Below, piece after piece: positions 10,984 to 20,739 of a stretch of 22,694 bases of DNA (positions within the stretch are counted from its first letter, which is position 1; each line of letters opens with the position of its first letter). The position numbers and the translations under genes were made by a program. Source of the DNA: Welwitschia mirabilis (lineage: Eukaryota > Gnetophyta > Gnetopsida > Welwitschiales); NCBI GenBank assembly GCA_051453625.1, contig JBOZIK010000001.1, forward strand, positions 125,364,426 to 125,387,119, in the 5' to 3' direction. The notes below the pieces were generated by a model that worked only from the letters and a program-made list of their open reading frames with translations, searched no databases and had not been told where the DNA came from.

Positions 10984-12240
10984 TTAATATAACTTATAGT
11001 TTGGGAACAAATCATTATAATGATGTTGAATTAGGAACCTATCCATTTTATCTACCAGAACCTCAAAGGCCTACTTCACTTCCTTGAGTTCCTCTACTTC
11101 TATTTATTCTTGTTCAGATAGAGTCTTAAAGCCTTCTTTTGATAGCTCATTTTGATCATGTTCAAGGATGCTCTATGAGTCATACCAAGAATCATAAAAG
11201 GATGTTTTTGCATTCTTTGAATATGGCATACATGACCTCCATTCTGGCTTGTTTCATGTGAAGATCCTCATGGTTAATTGGGTGTTCTTAATCCGAATTG
11301 ATGTCTGTTTAGTTTTGGGACTCTATCTCCTCATTTGAATTTGGTATGTTTGGCTCCTCAGCAGGATGCTCCTTTGGTGAATGGGTGGTTGAGCCCTACT
11401 TGATTGGAACCTACTCCTCCTCTTGTTCTATGTATCTGTGCTCTTCTTTGAATGGCAAATCATCTATGTCTATTTATGCACTTCCTCTGTCGAGGGTGTT
11501 TATGCACTTTCTATGTCGAGGGTGCAGTCACCTCCCTTGATATCTGAGTGACATTGGGCTCATTGCCTTGCTCCTCTTATGGACCTTAGATGTTAGGTGT
11601 TCTTTTATTCTTTTTTGTACTCTATTGTTGGGTTTCTTCCATTTCCTTACATTTTGAAGGAGGGGAGGGGGCCTCTCTTCTCACCCGGCTATCTCTTACT
11701 ACTCTTGAGATGGCCATGATAAGGCTAGAATGCCAAGTGTGGTCTTTTCTTTTCAAAGATTAAGTAAAGAAGTGTTGCAAGTTGATATGGAGCCCTAGGT
11801 CTAAGGCTTTATGAAAAATGAAATTCAACCTAGTAAGTTTCAAGCAATAACTCAAGGGAATAAAATAATTTCTAACTATTTTAGCCCCCATGTCCCATGA
11901 GGGTGAGAGCATCTTATTGTTGATATGCCTATTAGAGAGCTTAGGAATGTTGTTTAGAAAGAAGTGGAAGGCATCCCTCTGCCCTCTACATTTAAGAGGA
12001 ATCTTCTCCTCTTCAGCAAGAATTTTTAGATATTGAGCTAATGCTTCTTTAGTAACTTCAATAGGAATTATTCTATAAGTGGTCTTGTTCCCTTTCCATT
12101 GCCTAAAGAAAGGGGTTATATTACTATCTAACTCCTTCTTCAAGTTGTGCAGTGAGGCCTTTCATCCTATTGCCTACATCTTACTCTAGAGTTATGAGCA
12201 GCCTTCGAAGAGGCTTGGGTTTTTTGGCTCATACATCGAA
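10984..12240 (-). pseudogene. Gag-like 'putative plant transposon protein' pseudogene
   Basis: The best stretch is an open minus-strand frame at 12143-11760 (127 codons, opening on TTG, so no true start is kept). It contains EVTKEALAQYLKILAEEE, then RGQRDAFHFF, then GAKIVRNYFIPLSYCLKLTR and a segment reading ALDLGLHINLQHFF. The order of a hydrophobic 'W/I..F....P.S....T R' stretch, a '..G..IN...' segment and, past a stop, 'HSSLIMAISR' matches the plant transposon-protein family that I recall as Pfam Transposase_32. Downstream the frame continues with stops and shifts through a Lys/Glu-rich linker to KMDRFLIQHHYNDLF and a stop at 10984-10986. A 26-bp tandem duplication adds a frameshift. The family's biochemical role is not established; it usually accompanies plant retroelements. 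It shares the strand of the LINE but is not part of a standard LINE, so nesting or adjacency is possible. Confidence 0.6.
11473..11524 (+). repeat. 26-bp tandem duplication inside the gag-like pseudogene
   Basis: Two adjacent 26-base units beginning tttatgcactt and ending gtcgagggtg (11473-11498 and 11499-11524) differ at two positions. Since 26 is not a multiple of three, the duplication shifts the reading frame of the pseudogene. Confidence 0.85.
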
Positions 12241-13019
12241 TTACCCCATTACCACCTTAATTTTCAAATGATACCATTAAATCTTCATGGCTATTTTAAT
12301 AGTAATGAAAAGAGGAGAATTATTAAAAATGATGTCATTTCTCATATGTAAAATCTTCCATATTGTCAGCTAAACCCCTTCTGTCCACCACTGTGTGGGT
12401 TCCTGTCTTATCATGTAATAACTTATCATTAACCCTAATAAGCTTGTAATTCATTTGCATTCATAAAAAAAGTAGTGATTATCTTCCTAATGTGATTGGA
12501 AAATTGGATACATAGATGAGACTTGCATGCCTCATTTGATGAGCTAATCCCTATTTAAAAGCCTGATATAATCTTTAAGCTAGCCAAAAAATTTTATTTT
12601 GTCAAGGATTTATTTTGGTTGAAATCTCTTTTCTTCTTCATCTCTATCATATTTTTTTATTAAGATGAATTTTGTTGTGTCTTCATTAACCATGTCTAAT
12701 TCATTTAATTCTCTTCTAGCTCTTGATAAATCTTTTCAAAGGTACAATTCCCCTTTAATCATTATTCATGGTGGGTATTTATGATTGATGAGGCTACTTC
12801 ATGATTGTCCTCTACCAAGTAATCTCTTGATTATTTTATGAGATCCTTCAGTAAGCAATCTTTAGCATTAAAATATGAGATCTCATTTATAGAGATGAAT
12901 ATGATTTTTAACCTTGCCTACAAATCAGGTAAATGCCTTCAACATCTTGTTGATTTTTTTTATTATAAACTTAAGGTGGGAGGGCTAATAATGGATGATA
13001 TATATTTAAATGAAGCTAT

Positions 13020-13125
13020 TAGGTAGGTGTTTGCCAAGATGATCTTAGCTTTTAAGGAGAGAAACCTAGTTAACCAAGTATCGTATTTCCTATGAATTTT
13101 TTCTAGGATGTTAGAGAATTATGTC
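13020..13125 (-). other. RT thumb-like segment of LINE ORF2
   Basis: The minus-strand reading FSNILEKIHRKYDTW, then LTRFLSLKAKIILANTYL, matches the conserved plant LINE stretch just after the palm (pattern 'I...L..W....LS..G+..L....'). It is in one frame over about 33 codons and is preceded by a stop within QKMT*FSN. Confidence 0.75.
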
Positions 13126-13174
13126 ATTTTCTGAGAGGAATCACTAGATATATATCTTATCGATCTCCTAACTT

Positions 13175-13196
13175 NNNNNNNNNNNNNNNNNNNNNN
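13175..13196. other. Assembly gap, 22 N, within the LINE RT
   Basis: A short gap of estimated size between the palm and thumb parts of ORF2. Confidence 0.98.
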
Positions 13197-13341
13197 TCAC
13201 CCCTCTTCCTGATAATTCTACTAATAATGTAAATTCTGATTTGTTCTTGGTAGTTTTTAGTCCTGTAGCCTTGGAAAAAAGGTTAATTATATTTTTAATA
13301 ACTCTGGTCTATTAACTAGTGGCTTGAGTCATTATGATTAT

Positions 13342-13353
13342 ATCATTTGTCTA
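13342..13353 (-). other. Destroyed RT catalytic motif (F/Y-A-D-D position)
   Basis: In the frame of the upstream VFIS and downstream IIIMTQAT residues, the four codons read stop-Thr-Asn-Asp where LINE reverse transcriptases have F/Y-A-D-D. GCA-to-ACA and GAT-to-AAT are both single G-to-A changes. Only the second Asp survives. Alignment was by eye, anchored by the flanks and by LRQGD about 40 codons upstream. Confidence 0.65.
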
Positions 13354-13781
13354 GTGATTACTGATGAATACCTAGTTTCCCATTTTTATTCATGAGACTC
13401 CATTCCTTTTGAGCATCCTCTGTAGAATATTTATTATGAATAAAAAGAGTTAGAGGGATAAGTGGTCCCCCTGCCTTAACCTGTACCCTACTAAGAATAA
13501 GTCCAATCTACTATTGTTAATCTTTACACAGAATTTGGTTGAGGCTTACATGTTTAATCAGAGATTTAGTGATATCTAAGTTGAAGCTGATTTTCCTCAA
13601 GATAATTCCTAAGGCTCTCCAACTTATCGAGTCATGTGCTTTTGCTATATCTAATTTAGTAAGAAGTAAAGGAAACTTATGTTTCTTAACTAAATGAATG
13701 ATCTCATGCATTGAAAGAATTTGGTCCTAAATGTACCTAGATTGGATGAAGCCAGGTTGGTTCTTGAAGATTACCTTGGGT

Positions 13782-13987
13782 AATAGAGTTTGATACAGTC
13801 TATCATTATTTTTGTAAAGATTTTATATAGTACATTACATATTTTTATAGGTCTGTAATCCTTTGGTTTGCTTGCATCTTATTTTTTGGGATAAAACTAC
13901 TCAAGTCCTATTCATCTCAACTAGAATGCACTTGTTTTTGAAGATTTCCTACATGACATTATGTAAGTTATCCCCTAGGAGGGAGAA
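13782..13987 (-). repeat. Left copy of a duplicated LINE RT segment
   Basis: The 206 bases match 14088-14294 with about nine substitutions plus one 1-bp indel. The segment encodes the RT stretch from the GDNL linker through KPKDYRPI and the Tyr-Lys-Ile region. It ends exactly at the gap, while the other copy starts exactly after it. Confidence 0.9.
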
Positions 13988-14087
13988 NNNNNNNNNNNNN
14001 NNNNNNNNNNNNNNNNNNNNNNNNNNNNNNNNNNNNNNNNNNNNNNNNNNNNNNNNNNNNNNNNNNNNNNNNNNNNNNNNNNNNNNN
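13988..14087. other. Assembly gap, 100 N, between duplicated RT copies
   Basis: A placeholder of unknown size. Removing the gap and one copy would leave a collinear LINE RT, which supports false duplication. Confidence 0.98.
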
Positions 14088-14294
14088 AATAGAGTTTGAT
14101 ATGGCCTATCATTATTTTTGTAAAGATTCTATATAGTACATTGCATATTTCTATAGGTCTATAATCCTCTGGTTTGCTTGCATCTTATTTTTATGGGATA
14201 AAACTACTCAAGTCCTATTCATCTCAACTAGAATGCACTTGTTTTTTAAGATTTCCTACATGACATTATGTAAGTTATCCCCTAGGAGGGAGAA
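14088..14294 (-). repeat. Right copy of the duplicated LINE RT segment
   Basis: This copy continues without a break into GPDGWLVELFKAYF and the rest of ORF2. It has one extra base relative to the left copy in the T-run near 14195. Confidence 0.9.
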
Positions 14295-15254
14295 ATATGC
14301 CTTGAATAATTCTACAAGCCACCCATCAGGACCTATGACTTTATTATTTTTCATTATTTAAATTATAATCTGCAATTCTTCTTTGCCTATCTACTTATTT
14401 AGACTTGAATTATTCTCATTTGAAATTATCTTTTCTATCTAAATAAGCTCGAGGATAATATCCTCCCATTTCCAAATGTTTTTAAGGTAGAACTACATTT
14501 TTATAGTAATAGACTCTCCATCTTTGAGTACTTGGTCTTTGGTAGTGAGCTTTCTATTTTTGTTATCTATTCTATGTTGATTAGCTTAGTGGAAAAAAAA
14601 TTTAGTGTGCTTATTCCCTTCTTGTAACCACTTGATTTTGGATCTTTCTCTCCAGTAATGCTCTTCATCTAAAGTTATTTCCTAAAATTATTGAAGGAAT
14701 CTATATTCTTTGGCCCTTAGATTATCTTAGTTTTCCTTGGGTTCCTATTCTATTTGTATCTCCTCTAACTCTTACTCCATCTCCTTCTTAAATTCAAACC
14801 TATCTTTGTCTTTTCTTCTTCTGACATTAGGATGGGCTTTGAAGTATCTAAGCCCCTGTATAGGAATGTAATTATTAGGGTACTGTCATATTGGTCCCAA
14901 TTTTTTTTCACCATGTTCCTAATTTCCTCCCTCATGATTCACTATCTCTCCAACCTAAAAGGAACCTTGGGGGCATTATCATATCGATTCTGAATTTGAT
15001 TGGCATGTGATTCAAAGACGTTCTGGTTAGGTCTCATGCCTTGATTGTCATTTGATTATCTTCTTTTCTATTAAAATCCTATTGATGTTAGACATTATTT
15101 AGTTGCCTTTAGCCTTTCTATTGAACCATGTGAATTTAAATGCTATTATTAGAATGTCTGACATATTTCCTTTTACCATGAAGTTCTTAAGAATCTCAGC
15201 TCTCTTATTGTTCTAGTCTTTGGCCTCTAGTTTTTTCCATTTGTGGAGGTACTA

Positions 15255-15671
15255 ATTAAAGTCCCTGCTGACTATTTATTTTTCTTTATTCTTGACTAAA
15301 TTTAATAAACAATTCAACATTAAAGCTTTGTCTATATTGTGTTATGGGTTGTAAATGTTTATTATGGTCCAACCTTCCTCTTTAAGATATACTGTTAGAT
15401 GGTATTTATTATTGTGAATTAATTTTTCTTCTTCTTTTTCTTCTTTTTTTCCTCTTTTTTTTGTTTTTGTTAGGATCATAATACCTCCTAAATTTCCTTA
15501 TGCTATCGTAGTGAACTTGTTCTAGTGCTACCAAAATATAGTTAATCTTATGTTGTTACTCATCTTCTGTAAACAAACTAAGTTTATATTGTATTTGTTA
15601 ATCCAATCTCTTAGAGTTTTCTTTTTGTAGAAGGACCCTAAACTCTTGTAATTTCAAGTGATGCACTTCAT
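15255..15671 (-). other. L1-type endonuclease domain remnant, inactivated
   Basis: The domain begins MKCIT*NYKSLGS, where L1-type enzymes have W-N-C-R-G-L. Trp is now TGA at 15656-15654 and Cys is Tyr. The active-site Glu expected in 'CLQE' is Lys (AAG at 15566-15564). Further on, NIYNP and SRDFN correspond to the N-x-Y-x-P and G-D-F-N motifs, with Asp and Asn kept. A pyrimidine-rich tract at about 15423-15470 has expanded inside the coding region. The enzyme cannot be functional. Confidence 0.8.
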
Positions 15672-15689
15672 CAAGCTTATTTACCCCCC

Positions 15690-16858
15690 TTCTTAGGTAC
15701 CCCTTAATCTTTTTTTAGCGTATCCCCAATTGTTACCTGGAACTATTACCACATTTTTTGTTGCTTTGTTGTCTCTGAGCACTCTGTTGTTGGGCCTTCC
15801 TTTCATGTGAGTTTCAACTTTGCTTATATCCTATTTGTTTATCAGTTTCTTAGATTGAGAAAGATCTTTATCCTCTTCCATTAGATGTTTAAATGGATTA
15901 TTGTCATGATTTTATTTATCTTTCTTTTCTTTAAGATATACCATTGTGTTCTAAATCATTTTCTCCTTTTTTTGTTTGTGCTATCATTAATTTTGGTTGT
16001 GCCTTGATTTTCCATAGAATGAATGAATTTCTTTCTTTTTGTCCTTAATCTCTATCTACCTCTTTCTACATTCTTCATTATCATGTCCTTTTTTCTCATA
16101 ATGAGTGCATTTTTTTCAAACTAAATACATCTCCCTAGTGCATATCTAATCTTTTCATATATTCCACATGTTATGGGAAGATTCTTATAAGTTACTTCTA
16201 GATCATATGTTTCCAATGTATATATAAATCTAATAGATTAAATCTCCTTTGTTTCTCTAAGACTGATCCAAATACAAAATCTTACTAGAACTATCCTTGT
16301 TTTCTTGGTACGTATTTTTTCTAGGTTAGTCAGTTCTCCAAATTGTGTGATTGTTCTTTTTAAGAGATCCTCATCGTAGAACTCAAGGGAAATATATGAA
16401 TTCAAATCCATATTGGTAATTTCTTAAAAATATGTAGGTCTTCTTATGCCCCCAATGTCTATTTAGCTAAAGCTAAACCTCTTGTTCCAAAGAACCAAGG
16501 ACCTCTGACGATTACCTCATCTTCATCTTTCTCATTATCAAATTGAAAGTGAATGAAACTTACTAGCATGGTAATAACTTACACTTTCCTAACTCCTGTC
16601 CACTTAGTGGCTACCCACTCCATTAAAATATCCAATCTAGGCCTAAGGCTAAATAAAAAAATCTTGCCTATTAAGTTGTATTGCAGTCTTTTTCCTATCT
16701 CAGAATATGCATTTTCATCTATGTTCGAGACTAGAGTATTTCCTTCTTTGGAGAATTCCTTACCTTAAAAACTATTTTGAAGCAATTTTGATGCAAGATT
16801 AATAATCTTGAATTACCTTCTGAGCACTTGAAGCCTGACTAAAACCATTCTCATGCAT
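15690..16858 (-). pseudogene. LINE ORF1 pseudogene: DUF4283-like and zinc-knuckle RNA-binding protein
   Basis: This would be the nucleic-acid-binding partner of ORF2. A likely start is the ATG at 16858-16856 (MHENGFSQAS). The middle reads LIGKIFLFSLRPRLDIL, then VRGPWFFGTRG, then LEFYDEDLLKRTITQFGEL and RIVLVRF, in the order of the DUF4283 domain of plant L1 ORF1 proteins. Two CCHC-type knuckles follow, then a basic tail with THMKGRPNNRVLRDNKATK. The ORF ends about 20 bases before ORF2. There are stops after LALAK and in WI*IHI, and frameshifts near 16,395 and between the knuckles. Length, about 390 codons, is ordinary for the family. Confidence 0.8.
16068..16168 (-). other. Two tandem CCHC zinc knuckles, both damaged
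   Basis: Knuckle 1 (16168-16127) reads CGIYEKIRYALGRC, fitting C-x2-C-x4-H-x4-C with the second Cys and the His both now Tyr. Knuckle 2 (16109-16068) reads CTHYEKKGHDNEEC with the second Cys now Tyr and His kept. TGT-to-TAT and CAT-to-TAT are single transitions. The 17-base spacer puts the knuckles in different frames, so one base has been lost or gained in the A-run between them. Confidence 0.75.
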
Positions 16859-16980
16859 GCTGTAGATCACCTTGATCGAAATTGTCCCAGTTAACTATGG
16901 AGTACTTCAAACTCCTAGCTCTCATCCTCACTCTTGCCTCACTTAGAAACTCTCTCACTATGAGTGATTCTTATGAACTC

Positions 16981-18399
16981 AGTAAAAAGACTATTAATAA
17001 AATCATTACAAAATAGTTTATAATAAATAAACAAAAAAATAACTATTAAATAATCAAATTCCAAAAAGTCTCTTTAGTAAATTCAAATCATAGTTAGTCC
17101 TAAGAGTATTATAGTATAAGGGAATCATAGAACTACTACTATGAGATATGCATCCTTGATAATAGCACATGTCTTCTATTGAGTTTTCATAATGAATAAT
17201 TAATAGACCACTTGTTAAAACTTTTAGATATCGATTAAAGCATAAAATGGACTTGTGTTATGAGAATTATTATCAAATTCATTACTTTTCTTAAAATATT
17301 ATTATTTTGAAGAGCCCTAGAGAAATAAAATTTTCCTATCATGATGAAAAATTATGAATCTTTAAGTTAAAAATATGTAAACTTTTTTGTGTTCTTTTTA
17401 AGTATAGTATTTTTTTAATTTTTACTTCATTGATTAAAACAAGTAATAATTTTAAAAAAGAAATTTAATAAGGTGTTACCTGGTTTAAAAAAAGGTATAA
17501 ATTATTCTTTATAGGTCTTTAAAAAATTATCAAGTTTAATAATCTTTAAAGAACCACTTGGATCAAGTACCTAAGCTTATTAACGTAGTTAAGTTAGAGA
17601 AGCAACTTGATGATACTTGTTTGAAAAGACTAAGTATTTTACTTATTAATGATTAATGTTACTAGAGAATTTATTCTAATCATTTGACATATCAATCCAT
17701 GTTGCATGTAAACTTAATAATAATTACAAGCATCTAAGAAAATAAGTTAGAATATAGTCTACTATAAATTGTAGTCTAAATTTCTATAATATTTTACAGT
17801 TTTTATAATCCTAACATTTTAGTGCCAATAGGGTGAAAGTCTAGGTGGAGGTACTCTTATCCTCTATTCAAAATGTTGTGGGCTTAATACTTTAGGTTCT
17901 CTTCTAGACATATTATATGACCCTGCATAACTAAAATTATTTATTTGGGAAATCATGGTGGGTGTACTTTTAAAGTAAAGTATGATTACTAAAAGTTTTA
18001 TATTCATCTTCCCCCATAATAATTTATCTGCAAAATTCATAATATCTAATGATGTTTTATAAGCCATGGAATGATTATTTAATAAATGTAGAAATTTACT
18101 TTTATCATTTAATATAGGATGTTAATTTTCAAGTAATACATTAAAAATATACTACCAAGATCCATCTTCATAAAACAAAATGAACTATGATATTTTTTAA
18201 ATAAACTCCTTAAGATTTGAATTCCATAGAATAACCAATTGGAATTCTATTAAAGAATCTTTGTTTATTATAACAAAATTTTTAAAGTAATTAAATATAT
18301 AATTTTTCCCCTAACAATAGAGGAGAAATAAAAGTGTCTGTTTTGAAAAGTTTTAGGACAAAAGGAAAAAAATTCAAGAAATTTATATCATTAAATTTA
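16981..18399. other. AT-rich spacer between the LINE and the gypsy remnant
   Basis: No recognisable gene. If the gypsy element at 18,400 onward was ever complete, its gag, protease and 5' LTR would have lain here, but I see no matching sequence or primer-binding site. A minus-strand open frame at 17864-18067 does not resemble a known family. A tgttagg string on the minus strand near 17,823 could be an LTR start but lacks a polypurine tract. Confidence 0.45.
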
Positions 18400-18650
18400 T
18401 GGGATAAATCAAAGAACTTAGTAAGGTATCATATTGTAATTTCATTTTGAGCTATTCCCTGTGGCTTCATCAAAATTGTATTCAAACTTATGATGACCTA
18501 AACACATAATTATCTCTTGTTAGAATATTATTTTTTCCTCTTATCTCAAATGTTACCTAGGATATGTTTTACACATTATATTCTACAAAAATACTCTAGT
18601 ATAAAGATTTTTATAAGAAAAATTAATTGCATCAACTAAACTAATAAATG
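18400..18650 (+). pseudogene. Faint Ty3/gypsy reverse-transcriptase remnant
   Basis: The reading AIPCGFIKIVFKLMMT at about 18452-18499 can be laid against the gypsy RT stretch 'MPFGLxNAPxTFQxLMN'. It is followed by a Leu/Tyr/Phe-rich segment where the active site should be, and then HYILQKYSSIKIFIRKIN, resembling 'HL..VLQ.L......KL.KC'. No catalytic Asp pair can be identified. Similarity is weak and read by eye; support comes mostly from its position just upstream of the integrase remnant on the same strand. The usual RNase H segment appears to be missing. Confidence 0.35.
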
Positions 18651-18739
18651 AGTATATACATGAACCTATAGACCTCAGTTCAACAGAATAGTTATTTAAT
18701 AAGTTACATTAAAGTATTCATCTTATTTCTTTTAAAAAT

Positions 18740-19390
18740 TCTTTATGATCATAGTATGTGTTGTGAGTTGTTATGAATACAGATGTCAAGTTTCTTTGGC
18801 CATTGTATACTAGTTAGTATATTTTAACTATACGTATAAGCTAGATAAGATTTCCTAAATTATGGCTTCACTTTTATATGTGCTTATGTTTCAATTTCTA
18901 TTCTCATATCTTCCTACTCTGTATTCAAGAATGCATGCAAGGATTAATACAACCTTCTAGTTTGGGTCTTAACATAACCTGAAATTTTAAATCATTGTTA
19001 ATGAGAAGGTAGAATCTTTTTAATGCTTAGATATTTCATAATGCCTTATATAAATCTCCAACATCTTTTCTCTATATATATGTTGTTAATGTATGGGTTG
19101 ATCAGCACATGAAGTATGGGTTCATTTGACTAAGCTTCTTAACTTTTTAACCTATATACCATTGTTAGTACATTTTTAGATAAATCTCTCTCTTAAAAAT
19201 TTCTCATATTTCTTGATTAGTTATTTATAATATTCAAGTCTTTTTTCCTAGTTATCATTAGCCTTCATCTAGTAATGCTTAGCTATATGACAAGTCTATA
19301 ACAAGTTAACAATATTAATATATGGTTAAAACTTGTAGTATTGTTTGTATGGAATATGCAAATAAGCTAAATTTTTTTAACTCTTAATTA
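18740..19390 (+). pseudogene. Decayed Ty3/gypsy integrase
   Basis: An integrase inserts the element's cDNA into the host chromosome. Visible parts, in order: a zinc-binding-domain-like stretch with MSSFF, then WPLYTS after a one-base shift (about 18785-18817); CIQECMQGLIQP at 18920-18955, resembling the C-x2-C...GLLQP boundary; a stop at the usual Trp position (TGA at 18980-18982); LYKSPTS; and VNVWVDQHMKYGFI at 19088-19126, matching the 'VVVDR.TKY.HFI' core with the first catalytic Asp (GAT at 19100-19102) kept. CIQEC and WVDQ share one frame over 54 codons. Further on, VSTFLDKSLS and QVNNINIWLK are weaker echoes. Many stops are present. The plus-strand polypurine tract and LTR lie about 1.3 kb downstream, the expected distance. 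Confidence 0.6.
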
Positions 19391-19418
19391 ATATCAAGAA
19401 TCTTTTATATTTGTTTAG

Positions 19419-19518
19419 NNNNNNNNNNNNNNNNNNNNNNNNNNNNNNNNNNNNNNNNNNNNNNNNNNNNNNNNNNNNNNNNNNNNNNNNNNNNNNNNNN
19501 NNNNNNNNNNNNNNNNNN
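19419..19518. other. Assembly gap, 100 N, inside the gypsy remnant
   Basis: A placeholder of unknown size just after the integrase remnant. The flanks share only tttag, so no overlap can be claimed. Confidence 0.98.
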
Positions 19519-20370
19519 TTTAGTTTATGCTTACATAACTTTAGCCTTATTTCACATATTTTTTCCTTGACTTATTAGGCTTTAGAGTACTACATTGTAC
19601 ATATTAATCTTTGAAGTGGAAATTTACCTAGATTATACAAGAAAACGTGTTAAAGATGCATTAAAAGAAGCTCACAACAAAGGAGTATAAGGTGAAAGAG
19701 ACTTACAATTTATGAGCTTAAGCTTGAGGAATTTCTACATAACATTTTTAGAGGTGAGTTTCATAGATTAGAGTGAGAGATTATTGTGTTGTAATATTTG
19801 TTTTGGATATAATAATCTAAGCTTATGTTGGTTTTGTTTGAGGCAAGGAAGTCATTGAGATATTTTAATTTAGCTTAAGAATTTAAATGGTTTTCCAATC
19901 ATCTATAAGTATATTCAACTATGTTCATAGAAATTCTAAAATTCTTTGCAAAATCCATTATGTGGTCTATTATCCAACCTCTCATGAAGATATGCTAGTT
20001 CATAATGTTTTCCATAATCAAGTTAGCATTATAACCTTAGAAAATGGGGAAGATTGAAGTTCATGTATAGCAAAAGAGTTTTGTAAATTTTGAAGATGAT
20101 ATATACAACGTTTAGAACATATGCCATGAAGTTAAGTGAAGGATAGAGGAAGAAGAAAATTTCTAGAGGCTTGATCATTCTAGACACAACAAATGTTGAT
20201 GTTGATTAGCAAGCTTGTAGACAACATTCCAAGTTATTTAATAACTTGTATAGCATTGAAGAAGGAAAAATTCAACCTTATAGGTAAAATGGTTAAGATA
20301 AATAGAAAGAGAACCTATTTGTAAATATAAATAGATGTATTATAGCTTAAGTTGCAAGGATGAAACACCT
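19519..20370 (+). other. Non-coding part of the gypsy element before the 3' LTR
   Basis: About 850 bases with stops in all frames. By position this would encode the integrase C-terminus and any chromodomain, but no motif is readable. A purine-rich stretch lies at about 20,135-20,160. Confidence 0.4.
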
Positions 20371-20383
20371 AAAAGGGGTGGAG
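20371..20383 (+). other. Polypurine tract
   Basis: aaaaggggtggag, with one T, is followed by taa and then TGTCACATC. This is the typical second-strand priming site next to the 3' LTR of plant Ty3/gypsy elements. It fixes the element on the plus strand. Confidence 0.65.
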
Positions 20384-20739
20384 TAATGTCACATCTAGAA
20401 TTTTAGGGTCCAAAAATATAAATAATTCTTAATGTTATAGAGCCTCAAACTAGTTTAGTTATTATTGCATGTGTTTATTTCTAATTCTCAGAGGTGTAAT
20501 TTTTATCATGAAAATTTTGTGCTATAATAGTCTTAATATTGCCTTATTGAAAATTTTTAGTGATTTAATTTTCATGGCTAAATCATTGTAACTATTACAC
20601 TTTATTTATTTATTTTAAATGGAAAATAATTATTATGTGGTTTTGGAAATTACTGAGTATGAGAATTATTTTAATTTACATGTGGAGCACATATTATTAT
20701 TATAATAATACACCTAGTGGTCTGACAAGGTTATAGAAT

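Larger units (their letters stand above)
12720..15671 (-). pseudogene. LINE ORF2 pseudogene: endonuclease and reverse transcriptase
   Basis: In life this protein would nick target DNA and reverse-transcribe the element's RNA at the nick. The frame starts at the ATG at 15671-15669, just after ORF1. Segments in order: endonuclease start MKCIT*NYKSLG with LVCLQK; NIYNP and SRDFN near 15,350-15,255; FTWFNRKAKGN near 15,130; the linker motif YWRERSKIKWLQEGNK near 14,660-14,610; GPDGWLVELFKAYF near 14,330; KPKDYRPI with ICNVLYKIF; NQPGFIQSRYI, a stop, then DQILSMHEIIH; motif A LDIAKAHDSISW; LRQGDHLSL; the position of the active site; and the thumb segment ILEKIHRKYDTWLTRFLSLK. At least a dozen stops and several frameshifts are present. 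The C-terminal part cannot be read confidently. Confidence 0.85.
12241..16980 (-). mobile_element. Decayed plant L1-type LINE (non-LTR retrotransposon)
   Basis: On the minus strand the standard plant L1 order is visible: a GA-rich leader near 16,870-16,980, ORF1 with a DUF4283-like domain and zinc knuckles, a very short spacer, then ORF2 with an apurinic-type endonuclease, reverse transcriptase fingers/palm and thumb. Multiple stops and frameshifts interrupt both ORFs, and catalytic residues are lost. The region contains two gaps (13175-13196 and 13988-14087) and a duplicated RT segment that may be an assembly artefact. The 3' limit is uncertain: past the thumb (about 12,780) similarity fades, and the gag-like pseudogene begins near 12,240. 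I could not find a target-site duplication. Confidence 0.85.

Noticed and set aside
11346-11540. Plus-strand open frame
   Set aside because: It lies antisense to the gag-like pseudogene, whose frame explains the composition.
12838-13026. Plus-strand open frame
   Set aside because: Antisense shadow of the LINE ORF2 thumb region.
16553-16768. Plus-strand open frame
   Set aside because: Antisense shadow of the ORF1 DUF4283-like domain.
10650-17040. Target-site duplications for the LINE or the gag-like element
   Set aside because: Candidate matches were 8 bases or less and could be chance in this AT-rich DNA.
17780-17900. Possible second LTR start (tgttagg on the minus strand) with a gtggagg string nearby
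   Set aside because: There is no polypurine tract in the right place, no primer-binding site and no paired LTR.
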